Part shown: piece after piece, positions 33,896 to 42,327 of the stretch
Numbering within the stretch: the stretch's first letter is position 1
How the letters are laid out: every line of letters starts with the position of its first letter
Assembly: GCA_963831605.1 (NCBI GenBank)
Contig: CAWHQR010000004.1
Span: 61,403-125,402, forward strand
Reading direction: 5' to 3'
DNA length: 64,000 nucleotides
Source: DASUPK01 sp963831605
GTDB taxonomy: Bacteria; Actinomycetota; Thermoleophilia; Solirubrobacterales; 70-9
The notes under the pieces: model-generated
Told to the model about the DNA's origin: nothing
The model's database searches: none
What the model saw: only the letters and a program-made list of their open reading frames with translations
Program-made: the position numbers and the translations under genes

Positions 33896-34836
33896 TGGCG
33901 CGCGCGGACCAGGGCCTGGAGACGCCGGTCGCGCTGCTCCTCTTCCGCCGCCCGGAGGAGACGGCGCGCGTCTTCGAGAGGATCCGGGAGGCGCGCCCGC
34001 GCAGGCTCTTCCTGATCGCCGACGGGCCGCGGCCGGGTAACGAGGAGGACGAACGCGGCTGCGAGCAGGCCAGGGCCGTGGTCGAGCGGGTCGACTGGGA
34101 CTGCGAGGTCATCAGGGACTTCGCCGACCGGAACCTCGGTCTGAAGCGGCGGATCCCCAGCGGCCTCGACCGCGTCTTTGAGGAGTCCGAGGAGGCGATC
34201 GTCCTGGAGGACGACTGCCTGCCTCATCCGACCTTCTTCCCCTACTGCGCCGAGCTGCTCCACCGCTACCGCGACGACGAGCGCATCGTTCACATCACCG
34301 GGAGCCAGCTTCTGCGGACCCCGCCGTCCGGGGCCAGCTATCACTTCTCCCGCTATCCCCATGTCTGGGGGTGGGCGAGCTGGCGGCGAGCCTGGGAGCT
34401 CTACGACGTCGATCTCTCGGACTGGCATTCGGACACCGAGGCCGAGCGCGAGACGCGGCTGCACCGAATGTTCGAGGAGGAGGACGAGCGGCGCTATTGG
34501 GGCTGGGTCTGGGACCACTCGCCGGAGATCGACAACTGGGATGCCCAGTGGAGCTATGTCGGGCTCAGCCGGGGCCTGCTCAGCGTCAATCCGAATCGGA
34601 ACCTGATCTCCAACATCGGCTTCAGCGAGGATGCAACCAATGCCACCGCGGACCCGCTCGGAATCGCGGGCCGGCCGCTCGAGGGGATCGAGTTCCCGCT
34701 CGAGCACCCCGCCGAGGTCGGGCGCGACGAGCAGGCCGATGCGCTCGCCTCGCGCTTCTTCAGGCGACCAGCGCCGCCGCTCTGGCACCGAATCGCCGGT
34801 CGTTTGCGCGGGGTACGGCCTGGGAGCGGACGCTAG
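33895..34836 (+). CDS. GT-A glycosyltransferase, family 2-like
   Basis: The 313-aa product reads 'TPVALLLFRRPEETARVFE', 'RLFLIADGPRPG', 'EAIVLEDDCLPHPTFFPY' (acidic DxD-type site, about residues 99-116) and 'YPHVWGWASWRRAWELYDV'. These are the marks of the GT2-like group found next to capsule loci, sometimes called hemolytic-protein-like in databases. Translation is coupled to the preceding GT2. Donor and acceptor are unknown. Confidence 0.8.
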   Translation: MARADQGLETPVALLLFRRPEETARVFERIREARPRRLFLIADGPRPGNEEDERGCEQARAVVERVDWDCEVIRDFADRNLGLKRRIPSGLDRVFEESEEAIVLEDDCLPHPTFFPYCAELLHRYRDDERIVHITGSQLLRTPPSGASYHFSRYPHVWGWASWRRAWELYDVDLSDWHSDTEAERETRLHRMFEEEDERRYWGWVWDHSPEIDNWDAQWSYVGLSRGLLSVNPNRNLISNIGFSEDATNATADPLGIAGRPLEGIEFPLEHPAEVGRDEQADALASRFFRRPAPPLWHRIAGRLRGVRPGSGR

Positions 34837-34845
34837 CCTTCGGCC

Positions 34846-35817
34846 ATGGCCTCCTCGCGACCAGATCCTGGGTTCTGGTCCGGCAAGTCCGTCGCGGTGA
34901 CCGGCGGCGCCGGCTTTCTCGGACGCCCGACTGTCGCCCTGCTCGAGGAGCTGGGCGCGGGGGTTCGGGTCATTCGCTCGGCTGAGCACGACCTCCGTGA
35001 CAGGGACGCGTGCTTCGACGCCCTGAGCGGAGCGCAGGTGGTGCTGCATCTCGCCGCCAACGTGGGGGGCATCGGCTACAACCGGCGGAACCCCGGCCCG
35101 CTCGCCAACGACAACCTGGCGATGGGGCTGAACGTCTTCGAGGCCTGCCGGGAGCTGGGCGCCGAGAAGCTGGTTGCGGCCTGCTCCGTCTGCGCCTATC
35201 CGAAGATCACGCCGGTCCCGTTCTCCGAGGAGAACATCTGGGACGGCTATCCGGAGGAGTCGAATGCGCCGTACGGGCTGGCGAAGAAGATGCTGCTCGT
35301 GCTGAGCGACGCCTACCGGCGCCAGTACGGGCTCGACTCGTGCGCGCCGGTGATGGCGAACCTCTACGGGCCCGGCGACAACTTCGACCTCGAGGATTCG
35401 CACGTGATCGCGGCGATGGTCCACAAGTACGTGCTCGCGGCCGAGCGGGGCGATCCGGAGGTCGTCCTCTGGGGGACGGGGAAGCCCTCGCGCGAGTTTC
35501 TCTACGTGGACGATGCGGCGCGCGCGCTGGTCCTCTGTGCGGAGAAGCTCGACATCTCCGACCCGGTCAATATCGGCACGGGCAAGGAGACGAGCATCCG
35601 TGAGCTGGCGGAGACGATCGAGGAGCTGGCCGGCTTCGAGGGAAAGACGGTCTGGGACGACTCCCGCCCGGACGGGCAGCCGAAGCGCTACCTCGATGTG
35701 AGCCGGGCGAAGGAGCTGATCGGCTTCGAGGCCGAGACGGCCCTGAGCGAGGGCTTGGGCCTGACGATCGAGTCCTTCCGCGCCGCCGGCCTGGCCACCG
35801 CCGGCTCCTCCGCTTGA
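34846..35817 (+). CDS. NAD-dependent epimerase, GDP-L-fucose-synthase-like
   Basis: The 323-aa extended SDR has 'VAVTGGAGFLGRPTVALL' (GxxGxxG), 'VVLHLAANVGGIGYNRRNP', 'CSVCAYPKITPVPFSEENI' and 'ESNAPYGLAKKMLLVLSDA' (YxxxK), matching GDP-fucose synthase layout ('S.C.YP...P..E......E..N..Y..AK'). It would take the GDP-4-dehydro-6-deoxymannose made by Gmd to GDP-L-fucose or a relative. It is 9 bp after the GT gene and overlaps the next gene by 4 bp, marking the right end of the main cluster. Confidence 0.82.
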   Translation: MASSRPDPGFWSGKSVAVTGGAGFLGRPTVALLEELGAGVRVIRSAEHDLRDRDACFDALSGAQVVLHLAANVGGIGYNRRNPGPLANDNLAMGLNVFEACRELGAEKLVAACSVCAYPKITPVPFSEENIWDGYPEESNAPYGLAKKMLLVLSDAYRRQYGLDSCAPVMANLYGPGDNFDLEDSHVIAAMVHKYVLAAERGDPEVVLWGTGKPSREFLYVDDAARALVLCAEKLDISDPVNIGTGKETSIRELAETIEELAGFEGKTVWDDSRPDGQPKRYLDVSRAKELIGFEAETALSEGLGLTIESFRAAGLATAGSSA

Positions 35818-36521
35818 CGGAGACGGTTCGCGGCCTCGCGTCGGAGATCACCTCGTGTACCCGCTGCCCTCGGCTGGTCGAGTGGCGGGAGAGCTGCGCC
35901 GCGGAGCCGCCGCGCCGCTATCGCGGGGAGCGCTATTGGGCGAGGCCGCTGCCCGGATTCGGGGACGCGAGGGCGCGGATCGCGGTGGTGGGACTGGCGC
36001 CGGCCGCCCACGGCGGAAACCGGACCGGCCGGGTGTTCACCGGCGATCGCTCGGGCGACTGGCTGTACGCCGCGCTCTTTCGAGCCGGACTCGCCAATCA
36101 GCCGGAGTCGGTTAGCCGCGATGACGGTTTGCGGCTGCGCGGCGCCTACGTCACCGCGGTGAACCGCTGCCCGCCGCCGCAGAACCGCCCGACGACCGAG
36201 GAGCGGGACAACTGCCTGCCATATCTGGTGCGGGAGCTGAGGCTGCTGCGCTCGGCCCGGGTGGTGGTGGCGCTCGGGTCCTATGCGTGGACGGGATCGC
36301 TGCTGGCACTGACCGAGCTCGGTGCCGAGGTGCCGCGGCCGCGGCCGCGGTTCGGGCACGGCGCCGAGGCGCGGCTCGAGACGGTCGAGGGACGGCGGCG
36401 GCGGGAGTGGGCGATGGTCGGCTGCTTTCACCCCTCCCAACAGAACACGTTCACCGGCCGGTTGACCGAGCCGATGCTGGACGAGGTGTTCGCGCGGGCC
36501 GGGGCGCTCGCGTCCGGCTGA
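35814..36521 (+). CDS. Uracil-DNA glycosylase, type 5 (UdgB)
   Basis: This 235-aa base-excision repair enzyme removes uracil (and often hypoxanthine) from DNA. It has the Fe-S cysteines beginning 'SCTRCPRL', motif A 'VVGLAPAAHGGNRTGRVFT', where Ala replaces the catalytic Asp/Asn as in family 5, and motif B 'GCFHPSQQNTFTGRLTEPM'. TTG 35814 overlaps the upstream stop (TTGA). It is a housekeeping gene, unrelated to the glycan cluster, and opens the housekeeping block. Confidence 0.9.
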   Translation: MTETVRGLASEITSCTRCPRLVEWRESCAAEPPRRYRGERYWARPLPGFGDARARIAVVGLAPAAHGGNRTGRVFTGDRSGDWLYAALFRAGLANQPESVSRDDGLRLRGAYVTAVNRCPPPQNRPTTEERDNCLPYLVRELRLLRSARVVVALGSYAWTGSLLALTELGAEVPRPRPRFGHGAEARLETVEGRRRREWAMVGCFHPSQQNTFTGRLTEPMLDEVFARAGALASG

Positions 36522-36540
36522 GGCAGGGATACTGAGCGCG

Positions 36541-37098
36541 GTGTTCCAGCTCAACCTGCCCAATGCGCTCACGCTGATCCGCATCCTCCTGGTGCCGGTG
36601 GTGGTCGTGGCGCTGCTGGACGAGACGCCCAACGGGGATGCGATTGCGGCGGGCGTATTCGCGCTGGCGGCGCTCACCGACACGCTCGACGGCTATATCG
36701 CACGCCACCGGAACGCAGTCACGACTTTCGGCAAGCTGATGGACCCGATCGCGGACAAGCTGCTGATCGCGGCGTCGCTGATCGCGCTGGTCTCGCTCGA
36801 CCGCCTCGCTGCCTGGATCGCGATGGTGATCATCGCGCGCGAGTTCGCGGTCACGGGGCTGCGGCTGGTGGCCGCCGAGCAGGGGGTGGTGATTCAGGCG
36901 AGTTGGCTGGGCAAGGTCAAGACGATCCTGCAGGTGGCCGCGATCATCTGCCTGATCGCCGTCAACCCGGCGCCGCTCGGCGTCAACCTGCTGGTGTACG
37001 CCGCGGTGGCGGCGACCGTGATCAGCGGGGTCGACTACTTCTTCGGCTTCAGGCGGATGATGGAGTCGAGATCGTCTCGGAAGACGGCTTCGCCATGA
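36541..37098 (+). CDS. pgsA: CDP-diacylglycerol-glycerol-3-phosphate 3-phosphatidyltransferase
   Basis: The 185-aa membrane enzyme makes phosphatidylglycerol phosphate. The CDP-alcohol phosphotransferase motif is complete: D-x2-D-G-x2-A-R-x8-G-x3-D-x3-D, seen as 'DTLDGYIARHRN' then 'FGKLMDPIADKLL'. The start 'MFQLNLPNALTLIRILLVP' is the typical PgsA N-terminus with PN-LTxxR. GTG 36541 lies 19 bp after the udg stop, so the two may share a transcript. Confidence 0.93.
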   Translation: MFQLNLPNALTLIRILLVPVVVVALLDETPNGDAIAAGVFALAALTDTLDGYIARHRNAVTTFGKLMDPIADKLLIAASLIALVSLDRLAAWIAMVIIAREFAVTGLRLVAAEQGVVIQASWLGKVKTILQVAAIICLIAVNPAPLGVNLLVYAAVAATVISGVDYFFGFRRMMESRSSRKTASP

Positions 37099-37114
37099 GC
37101 GTCGCAGCCACGAG

Positions 37115-37131
37115 CGGCCGCTAAGCGGCCG
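37115..37131. terminator. Hairpin between convergent pgsA and folE2
   Basis: A perfect 7-bp stem (cggccgc / gcggccg) with a 3-base loop lies in the 22-bp convergent gap and covers the folE2 stop codon. There is no T-tract, so factor-independent termination is uncertain. Confidence 0.35.
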
Positions 37132-38137
37132 GCGCCTCTAGCCACTCGCGCATCGTCGTGTGATGGCGGGAGTGGGTGCCGCTCTCCAGCTCGCCGACGA
37201 TCTCGGACAGCAGGCCGTAGCGCTCGGCGACCACGTTGTGGCGATGGATGGTCTCGAGGTTCTCCTGGCGGGCGTGGACGAAGGCGCCGTCGCGGAGCTC
37301 GGGGAAGGTCTCGGTCAGGAGGCGGATCATCTCGCGGACGCAGTCCTCGACGAAGCGGGGATTGGCGTGGGCCTTCTCGACCACGGCTCGTTCGTCGGCT
37401 CGCTTCATCAGCTCGTAGATCTCGCTCGACATCGAGCTCTCGACGATGCGCAGGAGACGGCGGGCGTCGATGTCCACACCGGAGTTCTCGGGAGTGCCGA
37501 TATAGAGGGTGCCGATGCCGCGCTGGTTATGGGTGGCGAGAGGGACCGCGTCGACGATGCGGTCGATGTCCTCGGAGACGAAGCCCTCTTCGGCGAGTCG
37601 CTCGCGGGCGCCGTCCTCGACCAGTCCCTGGGCGCAGGGGCAGGCGGTCATTCCCTGCGCCTCGACACCGATCAGGGTCCTGGTGCCGCGGTCGGACGCG
37701 ACGGCGGTGCCGAAGAGGGTGTAGAGCTCCTGGGTGGGCAGGCCTGAGACCGGGGCCGGGACGGTCTCGGGATAGCGGGCCGCGATCTTGACCTCGGCGC
37801 GAATGCCGCCCTGGCGCTCCCGGACCTGCTCGGCGATGTGGGCGGCGAGGCCCTCGGCGCGGAGAGCTTCGCCGAGGACGACGGTGTCGATGGCCTCGTT
37901 GACGACCTCCTCGAAGCGGGACATGTGGACTCCGGCCTGCTCAGGGTTGAGGTCGACGAAGCACTCGAGGTCGGCGTGGTAGAGGGACTCGTCGGCGGGA
38001 TCACCGCCGTTCTGAGATGCGCAGACGCGGATGATCTTCTCTACTCCGACGACGCCGACGCGGGAGAGGCTGACCTTGGTGGCCGGAGCCTCGGCCTGGG
38101 CGTCGCGGCTCGGGGATGTGACGGTCTGTTCGGCCAT
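37121..38137 (-). CDS. folE2: GTP cyclohydrolase FolE2 (type IB)
   Basis: The 338-aa enzyme converts GTP to dihydroneopterin triphosphate for folate synthesis. It shows 'SLSRVGVVGVEKIIRV', 'FVDLNPEQAGVHMSRF' (the FolE2/MptA signature), 'GMTACPCAQGLVEDGAR' with the metal-binding Cys, 'ATHNQRGIGTLYIGT' and 'FVHARQENLETIHRHN'. ATG 38137 follows a plausible purine-rich site and fits the family; an upstream start would add 20 unrelated residues. It is divergent from sigA. Confidence 0.92.
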   Translation of the reverse strand: MAEQTVTSPSRDAQAEAPATKVSLSRVGVVGVEKIIRVCASQNGGDPADESLYHADLECFVDLNPEQAGVHMSRFEEVVNEAIDTVVLGEALRAEGLAAHIAEQVRERQGGIRAEVKIAARYPETVPAPVSGLPTQELYTLFGTAVASDRGTRTLIGVEAQGMTACPCAQGLVEDGARERLAEEGFVSEDIDRIVDAVPLATHNQRGIGTLYIGTPENSGVDIDARRLLRIVESSMSSEIYELMKRADERAVVEKAHANPRFVEDCVREMIRLLTETFPELRDGAFVHARQENLETIHRHNVVAERYGLLSEIVGELESGTHSRHHTTMREWLEAPAA

Positions 38138-38217
38138 CTCCTCCAGTATGGCGGGCTGCGATTGCCGGGTACGGAAATTGCCTGAAAAGTGGGTCAAATA
38201 GCTGCTCAGCCCGCCCG

Positions 38218-38223
38218 TATACT
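38218..38223 (+). promoter_or_regulatory. Possible -10 box of the sigA promoter
   Basis: TATACT lies 75 bp upstream of the sigA ATG in the divergent folE2/sigA gap. No clear TTGACA-like -35 is present at the right distance, so the call is weak. Confidence 0.3.
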
Positions 38224-38297
38224 CCCGCTCGCTTTAGTCCGGATCGCGTCTAGGGGAGAGGCCGGGCATCCGGGAGTACTGGGAGAAGGAGAGAGAG

Positions 38298-39419
38298 ATG
38301 GCGTCTATTGGCGAGGCAGCGGTCGCCGCGGAGCAGCCCTTGGAGGGCAGCGACGAGCTGGGCGGCCTGATCGCAAAAGGGACTGAGCGGGGTTATCTGA
38401 CGTTCGAGGAGATCGCCTCGACGCTCGAGGAGGTGGAGGTCACCAAGGAACAGGTGTCCGATCTGCACAGTCACCTCGTCGAGCAGGGTGTGGACGTGAT
38501 CGCCGCCGACGGCGTCACGGCCTACAAGGAGAGCAAGGGAGAGGGTTCCTCCAACGGGAATGGGAAGAGGCAGGAGCTGGATCTGACTGTCGAGCCGAGT
38601 CTGGACTCGCTGCGGCTCTATCTGCGCTCGATCGGGACCGTGGATCTGCTCACCGCCGGAGAAGAGGTGGCGCTGGCGAAGCGGATCGAGCGGGGTGACA
38701 TGGCGGCGAAGCGGCACATGGTCGAGGCGAATCTGCGGCTGGTCGTGTCGATTTCGAAGTCCTATCTCGGGCGGGGGCTGAGCTTCCTCGACCTGATTCA
38801 GGAGGGGTCGCTGGGACTGATTCGCGCCGTGGAGAAGTTCGACTACCGGCGGGGGTACAAGTTCTCGACCTACGCCACCTGGTGGATCCGCCAGGCGGTG
38901 ACGAGGGCGCTGGCCGACAAATCGAGGACGATCCGAATTCCGGTCCACATGGTGGAGAAGCTGAATCGGGTGGTCCACGTGGAGCGGAGCCTCGTCCAGC
39001 AACTCGGGCGCGAGCCGGAGCCGGCCGAGATCGGCGCGCAGCTGGGCTGGACCGCTCGCGAGGTGCGTGAGGTGCTCAGGGTCAGTCAGATGCCGGTCTC
39101 GCTGGAGAAGCCGGTAGGCGACGAGGACGATTCCGAGCTGGGCGATTTCGTCGCGGACGAGCAGACCGAGTCGCCGTTCGAGGCGGCCTCCGACAACCTG
39201 CAGCGGGAGGACGTTGCGCGGGCGCTGGCGGCGCTGCCGAGCCGGGACCGCGAGGTCCTTGAGCTGCGCTATGGGCTCGGCGGTCGGCAGCCGATGACGC
39301 TCGAGGAGGTCGGTGTTGCGTTCGGGGTGACCCGCGAGCGGATCCGGCAGATCGAGAACAACACGCTGAAGCGGCTCAAGGCGATGCCCGAGTCGCAATG
39401 CCTGCGCGGCCTGGGCTGA
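38298..39419 (+). CDS. sigA: RNA polymerase primary-type sigma factor
   Basis: The 373-aa sigma-70 protein has a short region 1.1-like N-terminus ('LIAKGTERGYLTFEEIAST'), region 1.2 'DSLRLYLRSIGTVDLLT', region 2 'FLDLIQEGSLGLIRAVEKF' and 'YKFSTYATWWIRQAVTRAL', region 3, and region 4 'TLEEVGVAFGVTRERIRQI'. Length and the region 2.4/4.2 residues are those of group 1 (SigA/RpoD) or close group 2 factors. The ribosome site ggagaaggagagag precedes ATG 38298. Being essential, it argues that this block is core chromosome. Confidence 0.92.
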   Translation: MASIGEAAVAAEQPLEGSDELGGLIAKGTERGYLTFEEIASTLEEVEVTKEQVSDLHSHLVEQGVDVIAADGVTAYKESKGEGSSNGNGKRQELDLTVEPSLDSLRLYLRSIGTVDLLTAGEEVALAKRIERGDMAAKRHMVEANLRLVVSISKSYLGRGLSFLDLIQEGSLGLIRAVEKFDYRRGYKFSTYATWWIRQAVTRALADKSRTIRIPVHMVEKLNRVVHVERSLVQQLGREPEPAEIGAQLGWTAREVREVLRVSQMPVSLEKPVGDEDDSELGDFVADEQTESPFEAASDNLQREDVARALAALPSRDREVLELRYGLGGRQPMTLEEVGVAFGVTRERIRQIENNTLKRLKAMPESQCLRGLG

Positions 39420-39452
39420 GCACGGAACGTCTGGTGGGCTGAGGGCTCCGGG

Positions 39453-39644
39453 TCATCCGGGGGAGCGGCGTTCGGCCTTGGCCGACCCAGTCGCGAGGTA
39501 TTCGTCGAGCCGAGTGATCGCGACCCGGCCTTTGCCGACCGCGTGAACTCGGAAGCGGTCGCCGACCCGCAGCTCTGCCGCCTCGTAGGTTCCCCTCGGG
39601 ATGGTCAGTTGATGGTTCGCGGAGAGCCGCGTCCGATCCACCAC
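39453..39644 (-). CDS. Small AbrB/SpoVT-like DNA-binding protein
   Basis: GTG 39644 gives a 63-aa protein: 'DRTRLSANHQLTIPRGTYE' then 'LRVGDRFRVHAVGKGRVAI', the swapped-hairpin AbrB/MazE fold ('.KG.vtiP......l..GD...v'), ending 'RLDEYLATGSAK'. Proteins like this are antitoxin-type DNA binders, but no toxin gene follows. The start is uncertain because there is no ATG. Its reading frame is open upstream through the tRNA gene, which I take as chance. Confidence 0.55.
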   Translation of the reverse strand: MVDRTRLSANHQLTIPRGTYEAAELRVGDRFRVHAVGKGRVAITRLDEYLATGSAKAERRSPG

Positions 39645-39698
39645 CCGCGAAGCGAGCTGTTCCGAACCGGGTGACTCATCAGTCGGAGGCGGCGGAGA

Positions 39699-39781
39699 TG
39701 GGGGGGGTGGGAATCGAACCCACTCAGGCTGTGCCACCGGATTTACAGTCCGGCCCGGCTCTCCAACTCCGGCGCCCCCCC
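39699..39781 (-). tRNA. tRNA-Tyr (GTA)
   Basis: The cloverleaf is complete on the minus strand: a 7-bp acceptor of pure G/C pairs (39775-39781 with 39700-39706), D stem CCGG/CCGG, anticodon stem CCGGA/TCCGG around loop CTGTAAA (anticodon GTA), a 13-nt variable arm, and T arm GTGGG-TTCGATT-CCCAC. The discriminator is A at 39699. CCA is not encoded. Confidence 0.93.
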
Positions 39782-39829
39782 TCCGGGCGCGGAGTGTAGA
39801 ACGGGTGGAGAAGGGGGTGGTCAAGCGGC

Positions 39830-40229
39830 TCAGCTCTCCCGACCTGGAACTCGGAGTACTTCTCGCCGCCAAGGACGATCTGGTGACTCGCTCCAATCTC
39901 GCTCGACGGGACGAACCACCTCCTCCCGTCCCCGACCATGCACGAACAGAAAATCGAACCGGGAGGGATCGAACTTCTTCACCACTCGATTCCAGCTCTG
40001 GTTGCCGCCGGAGGTCGCCAGCTGAACGGCGAAGTTGTCCCTCACGCGGTGTCTGCAGGTGGACGTCTTCACCTGAACCCTGAACAGGCCGCGACCGAGA
40101 TCGACGACCAGGTCGTAGTTCGGACTGTGAAACAGCGGAGATCGCGACAACCCCGCCGATCGAAGTCAGCCATTGGATTGCGGCCGCCTCTCCAAGGTCC
40201 CCCTGGTGCCTGGGGTGGTACTTGGTCAT
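39830..40229 (-). pseudogene. PD-(D/E)XK nuclease-like protein (group I intron endonuclease-type), frameshifted
   Basis: From ATG 40229 it reads MTKYHPRHQGDLGEAAAIQW, the opening of a small PD-(D/E)XK family ('R.QGD.GE..A..WL'). It shifts frame near 40155 to 'SPLFHSPNYDLVVDLG' and 'LFRVQVKTSTCRHRVRDNF', which carry the catalytic D...QVKTS residues, then 'GGNQSWNRVVKKFDPSRF'. It shifts again near 39945 to 'RRWFVPSSEIGASHQIVLG'. A further base lost in a G run near 39843 would give a natural stop. About 133 codons in all. Either an inactive nuclease gene or indel errors. Confidence 0.65.
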
Positions 40230-40335
40230 GCGCAGGAACCTAGGCCCGGCCGATTCGCGCGGGACACCCGGACTGAAACAAATCCGTGGACGAAAGAGTC
40301 CGCAGAGCCATGCTGAGACGGATAGCGTCATCGCC

Positions 40336-41046
40336 ATGACCGATCTCGAAGGAAGGGTCATCGCCATCGCCGGGGCCGGCGGCGGCCTCGGCCCCATCGT
40401 CGCCCAGCGCCTCGCCGACGCCGGCGCCAGCCTCTCCCTCGCCGACCGCAGCCAGGAGATCGCCGACGGCGTCGCCCACGACCTCGGCCTCCCCTCCGAC
40501 CGCGTCGACCCCCACGCCGTCGACCTCCTCGACGAGGCCGCCGCCAACGCCTGGGCCGCCGAGATCGAGAAGCGCTTCGGCCAAATCGACGGCCTCATCC
40601 ACCTCGTCGGCGGCTATCGCGGCGGCGACCCCATCCAAAGCTTCGACCTCGCCGACTACGAGTTCCTCCACGACCTCCTCGTCCGCACTCTCCAACTCGC
40701 CAGCCGCGCATTCCACTCCGCCCTCACCCGGAGCGCCCACGGCCGCTTCGTCCTGGTCTCATCCGCCGCGGCCCAGAACCCGGAGAGCACCAACGCCGCC
40801 TACGCCTCGGCCAAGGCCGCCGCCGAGGCCTGGACCCTCGCACTCGCGGATTCCTTCGCCGGCACCCCGGCCACCGCGAACATCATCGTCGTCAACGCGA
40901 TCGAGACTCCCAGCATGCGCGAGGAGAGCCCCGAGACCGAGCGCCCCACCTTCACCCCGGCCGAGGACCTGGCCGACGCAATCGCCTTCCTCTCCTCCGA
41001 CTCGGCCGCCCGGATGAACGGCCAGCGCCTCTCTCTCCACTCCTGA
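40336..41046 (+). CDS. Short-chain dehydrogenase/reductase
   Basis: The 236-aa classical SDR has 'GRVIAIAGAGGGLGPIVAQRL' as a slightly altered cofactor loop (GAGGGLG), 'GLIHLVGGYRGG' in place of NNAG, an active-site 'FVLVSSAAAQ', 'STNAAYASAKAAAEAW' (YxxxK) and 'IIVVNAIETPSM'. Substrate unknown. ATG 40336 starts directly before the first strand. It is convergent with nothing and ends 45 bp upstream of tRNA-Thr. Confidence 0.85.
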   Translation: MTDLEGRVIAIAGAGGGLGPIVAQRLADAGASLSLADRSQEIADGVAHDLGLPSDRVDPHAVDLLDEAAANAWAAEIEKRFGQIDGLIHLVGGYRGGDPIQSFDLADYEFLHDLLVRTLQLASRAFHSALTRSAHGRFVLVSSAAAQNPESTNAAYASAKAAAEAWTLALADSFAGTPATANIIVVNAIETPSMREESPETERPTFTPAEDLADAIAFLSSDSAARMNGQRLSLHS

Positions 41047-41091
41047 AGGCCGCCCTGATCGTGGGGACGCCCTCGCTACAGTGCGGGACTC

Positions 41092-41164
<73 letters not shown>

Positions 41165-41243
41165 CTGGGGCCACGCCACCGGCAGGAGCCACCGCCCAGA
41201 GCGCACAGTCCCGCCGCTTCGTCTGAGTACGCTCCTGGCTCGC

Positions 41244-42314
41244 TTGCGGGATAAACGCACATCTCTGCTTCACCGCTTGGGGGAAGCCGGATCGACCTTG
41301 GGCCGGGAGCCCCCCCGCCACCCGCTGGTCCGCATCGCCGTCCAGGCCGGGCTCACGGCGGTCGTCCTCGGGTTCCTGATCTTCACGGTCGTCGACCAGT
41401 GGCGCGAGTTGCAGGCGCAGGACATCCGCTTTGCCGGCGGATGGCTCGTCCCGGCCGTCATCACCCTGTTCGCGTTCCAGGCGAGCATCGGTTTCGCCTG
41501 GCAGCTCCAACTCCGCATGCTGGGGCAATCACCGAGCTGGCTCGGGACCCAGATGGCGTGGGGCAAGTCCCTGCTTGCGAGATACGTGCCAGGAGGCGTC
41601 CTCTTCGTTGTCAGCCGCGTCGTCCTCACCGAACGCGAGGGCGTGCCGCGGAGGGTGACCGTGACGGCCATGGCCTACGAGACGGTCCTTCAGTTCGCTT
41701 CGGCCGCGGCCCTGACCGCCTGGTTCCTGCTCGCACACCCGGACCGGGCGGGCGCATGGCTGGGGTGGACGACGCTGGCCACCGTGCCGCTCTCGCTCGC
41801 CTGTCTTCACCCGCGTCTCTTCGAGCCGATTGCCAACAAGCTGCTGGGCGCAATCGGACGCGGGAATGTTCCGGCGCTTCTCTCGTCCCGCCAGCTGCTG
41901 GCGCTGTTCGTCTACTACCTGGCGACGTGGGCCGTGATGGGATTCGGAATGTTCTTCGTCGCTCGAGCCATCTTTCCCGCCACGAGCTCCGACTGGAGCG
42001 TGATCGCCTCGGCCCAGGCCCTGGCCTTCTGCGCCGCCGTCGTCACGCTCGTCTTTCCCGGTGGGCTTGGGATCCGCGACGGCGCCTTCGCCTGGGGGAT
42101 GCGGTCGGCCGTGCCGGGCCAATCGTTCGCCGTCGCAACGGCGATCGCGCTGATGGGCCGCCTGGCGCTGACGGCCTCCGAGGTGATCTACGCGGGCGTG
42201 ATGACGGTCGCAGCGCGGCACCGGTCGCCCCGCTCTTCCCGCGCGGCCGATGTCCCTCAAGTCGCCGATCGTCCTCCGGTGCGTGACGCATCCGTGGGAG
42301 CCGGTCCCGGCTAG
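41244..42314 (+). CDS. Flippase-like integral membrane protein (UPF0104/LPG-synthase TM family)
   Basis: The 356-aa protein has about eight TM helices. Family marks are 'MAWGKSLLARYVPGGVLFV' (the 'k..PG.v.....r' loop), 'TVTAMAYETVLQFASAA', and 'LVFPGGLGIRDGAFAW', the 'P.G.G..E/D...' motif. Proteins of this family sit in glycan and lipid-flipping loci. TTG 41244 is a weak start but no better one exists. It begins the second glycan module directly after tRNA-Thr. Confidence 0.8.
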   Translation: MRDKRTSLLHRLGEAGSTLGREPPRHPLVRIAVQAGLTAVVLGFLIFTVVDQWRELQAQDIRFAGGWLVPAVITLFAFQASIGFAWQLQLRMLGQSPSWLGTQMAWGKSLLARYVPGGVLFVVSRVVLTEREGVPRRVTVTAMAYETVLQFASAAALTAWFLLAHPDRAGAWLGWTTLATVPLSLACLHPRLFEPIANKLLGAIGRGNVPALLSSRQLLALFVYYLATWAVMGFGMFFVARAIFPATSSDWSVIASAQALAFCAAVVTLVFPGGLGIRDGAFAWGMRSAVPGQSFAVATAIALMGRLALTASEVIYAGVMTVAARHRSPRSSRAADVPQVADRPPVRDASVGAGPG

Positions 42315-42327
42315 ATTGAGATCGCGC

